The notes below the pieces were generated by a model. The model saw only the letters and a program-made list of their open reading frames with translations, was not told the origin of the DNA and ran no database searches. 64,000 bases of DNA, taken from Hofstenia miamia. Lineage: Eukaryota > Xenacoelomorpha > Acoela. The translations under genes were made by a program, and so were the position numbers. The stretch is taken from NCBI GenBank assembly GCA_004352715.1, contig SCFE01000050.1, forward strand, positions 389,503 to 453,502. Reading direction: 5' to 3'. Positions 62,418 through 64,000 of the stretch are shown here, piece after piece (position 1 is the stretch's first letter; each line of letters begins with the position of its first letter).

Positions 62418-62947
62418 TCTATTATAAGATCTCAAAATCCAGGAATGGACATAGCATTACGTAAAAAAACTCAAAATGAGTTCTGCTTAAGATATCATTA
62501 TCATTAGAATACTAACATTTACGGAAAACGTCTCTTTTGTACCTACCTATTGGCGATGTTTGGGTGTTGTGATTAATGTTGTGCGGCTGGTGTTTATTGA
62601 CTGGCCACAGCTCGCCTATATATTTTATTTGAACCATCGGCCGGCTGCGGCCGTGATGCCAAAGACCGCAGAAGGCCACAAATATTATAGCCGCTCCCGG
62701 CCGTAAAATGTTTATGTATATAACATTCACCGCATTTTTCATTATTTATCATGACTTACACCCACCTTGAATAAAACTCATTAAGCCCTGCTTAATTATA
62801 TTTGCAGGGTAAAGAAAAGTTAAGCTTACGGCCGCTAAGAACCGTTATTTGAAAATTGAAGCCATAGCTGAGCGTGGTTCAGGCAGTAGCAAATCTTTAG
62901 CCACGACTTACGGCCGGTCATTACCAAACCACAGTAGCAGCCAAAGC
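62418..62947. repeat. 530-bp sequence, first of two nearly identical copies
   Basis: Repeated at 62949-63478 after a single N, with one G/A difference seen (in TGTTTGGGTGTTG). Holds GC-rich CGGCCG-centred motifs (GGCCGGCTGCGGCCGTG, CTTACGGCCGC, ACTTACGGCCGGTC) in an AT-rich setting. Probably part of a mobile element of unknown type. The 76-codon frame in it is not convincing. Confidence 0.85.
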
Positions 62948-62948
62948 N

Positions 62949-63478
62949 TCTATTATAAGATCTCAAAATCCAGGAATGGACATAGCATTACGTAAAAAAA
63001 CTCAAAATGAGTTCTGCTTAAGATATCATTATCATTAGAATACTAACATTTACGGAAAACGTCTCTTTTGTACCTACCTATTGGCGATGTTTGAGTGTTG
63101 TGATTAATGTTGTGCGGCTGGTGTTTATTGACTGGCCACAGCTCGCCTATATATTTTATTTGAACCATCGGCCGGCTGCGGCCGTGATGCCAAAGACCGC
63201 AGAAGGCCACAAATATTATAGCCGCTCCCGGCCGTAAAATGTTTATGTATATAACATTCACCGCATTTTTCATTATTTATCATGACTTACACCCACCTTG
63301 AATAAAACTCATTAAGCCCTGCTTAATTATATTTGCAGGGTAAAGAAAAGTTAAGCTTACGGCCGCTAAGAACCGTTATTTGAAAATTGAAGCCATAGCT
63401 GAGCGTGGTTCAGGCAGTAGCAAATCTTTAGCCACGACTTACGGCCGGTCATTACCAAACCACAGTAGCAGCCAAAGC
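62949..63478. repeat. 530-bp sequence, second copy
   Basis: Second copy of 62418-62947. One base difference and a single-N join suggest two alleles placed in series rather than a tandem duplication. Confidence 0.85.
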
Positions 63479-64000
63479 GGCAAAACACATATGGTTATAC
63501 ATACTAACTATCACTAAAGAAAAATTCATTTTTATCGCTTATTCCTGATTTAGCTATTTTCTGGCGCAATAGAAGAAACAGTGAGTTCCACGCTTACCAC
63601 ATATTATGCGGGCCAATAGAGTGCATATGAATGGAATCTTAAGTTTTTTAACACCGCACGGAACGACTGCAAGCACTGCAATAAAATATCCCAATATCGA
63701 AAAGAAAATCTACAAAAAAAATTTCTAGTACTTTGAGCTGAAAAATAGTGTATCACACGACATTAACCCAACCTTGCAAGGAACACTTAATTAGAAATAT
63801 TTCTGTCACCAAATGGCCTTAGATGATTATTTGCGATGCAATCAATTTAAGTGACATTCGTTTCAAGGATTTTCGACTAGAATAAAATAGAAAACTCTCA
63901 ACAACAATACTACCGTGTGAAAAGAGTAAATTCTATTGAAAAGTAGAATGGATATTCTCTAAACGTCCAAATCTAATTAATTACTTTATTGCATCAATGG
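63479..64000. other. Window end, nothing recognised
   Basis: AT-rich DNA without credible exon, repeat or motif. Confidence 0.5.

Noticed and set aside
62512-62742. Conserved 76-codon frame present in both 530-bp copies
   Set aside because: The two copies are almost certainly the same locus or alleles, so their agreement is no evidence of selection.
1-64000. CRISPR arrays, operons, phage or bacterial defence systems
   Set aside because: The sequence is eukaryotic: spliced exons, animal receptor domains and animal transposons; no regularly spaced short repeats with unique spacers were seen.

Overview
The window looks like a piece of a draft genome assembly from an AT-rich invertebrate animal. 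It is about 70% A+T by eye, with dozens of (TA)n tracts, sparse exons bounded by GT/AG splice sites, and many eukaryotic transposons (Tc1/mariner, hAT, Penelope-like, non-LTR, LTR). Nothing is prokaryotic and there are no operons. I cannot name the species.

Genes. Positions 103-246 look like the 3'-terminal exon of an unidentified + strand gene, with a poly(A) signal at 389. From 7094 a Cys-loop (pentameric) ligand-gated ion channel gene starts on the + strand. Exon 1 (7094-7351) carries the signal peptide and the start of the ligand-binding domain. A second exon (42362-42499) carries the IWYPDTYF motif, so the intron between them is about 35 kb. A further exon of the same kind (47962-48190), with the Cys-loop itself, is on the MINUS strand, beyond a gap of exactly 1,000 N (44264-45263). 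Either two receptor genes lie tail to tail, or the scaffold is mis-oriented across that gap. The splice phases fit one gene with one short exon missing.

Mobile elements. The best preserved is a 1.3 kb Tc1/mariner element (15312-16607) with an intact 313-codon DD34E transposase and perfect terminal repeats. There is a short hAT element with a perfect 8-bp target duplication that keeps only the C-terminal part of a ZBED5-like transposase (49824-50485), a 338-bp hAT MITE (36895-37232), and a second decayed hAT element (54340-55017). A Tc1 pseudogene (45287-46090), the 3' half of a non-LTR retrotransposon (46309-47127), two related LTR pieces and several Penelope-like (GIY-YIG) fragments complete the set. 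The Penelope-like fragments sit inside (TA)n tracts, and two coding copies lack a reverse transcriptase.

Assembly. Several gaps are flanked by the same sequence on both sides (7287-7705, 24076-24329, 62418-63478, 34805-36760). These are contig ends or alleles placed side by side and should not be read as biological duplications.

Most remaining sequence is intron or intergenic DNA without recognisable coding content. I found no convincing new multi-gene system. The most interesting items are the split-orientation receptor, the RT-less GIY-YIG units in TA tracts, and the habit of truncated elements to end exactly at TA tracts.
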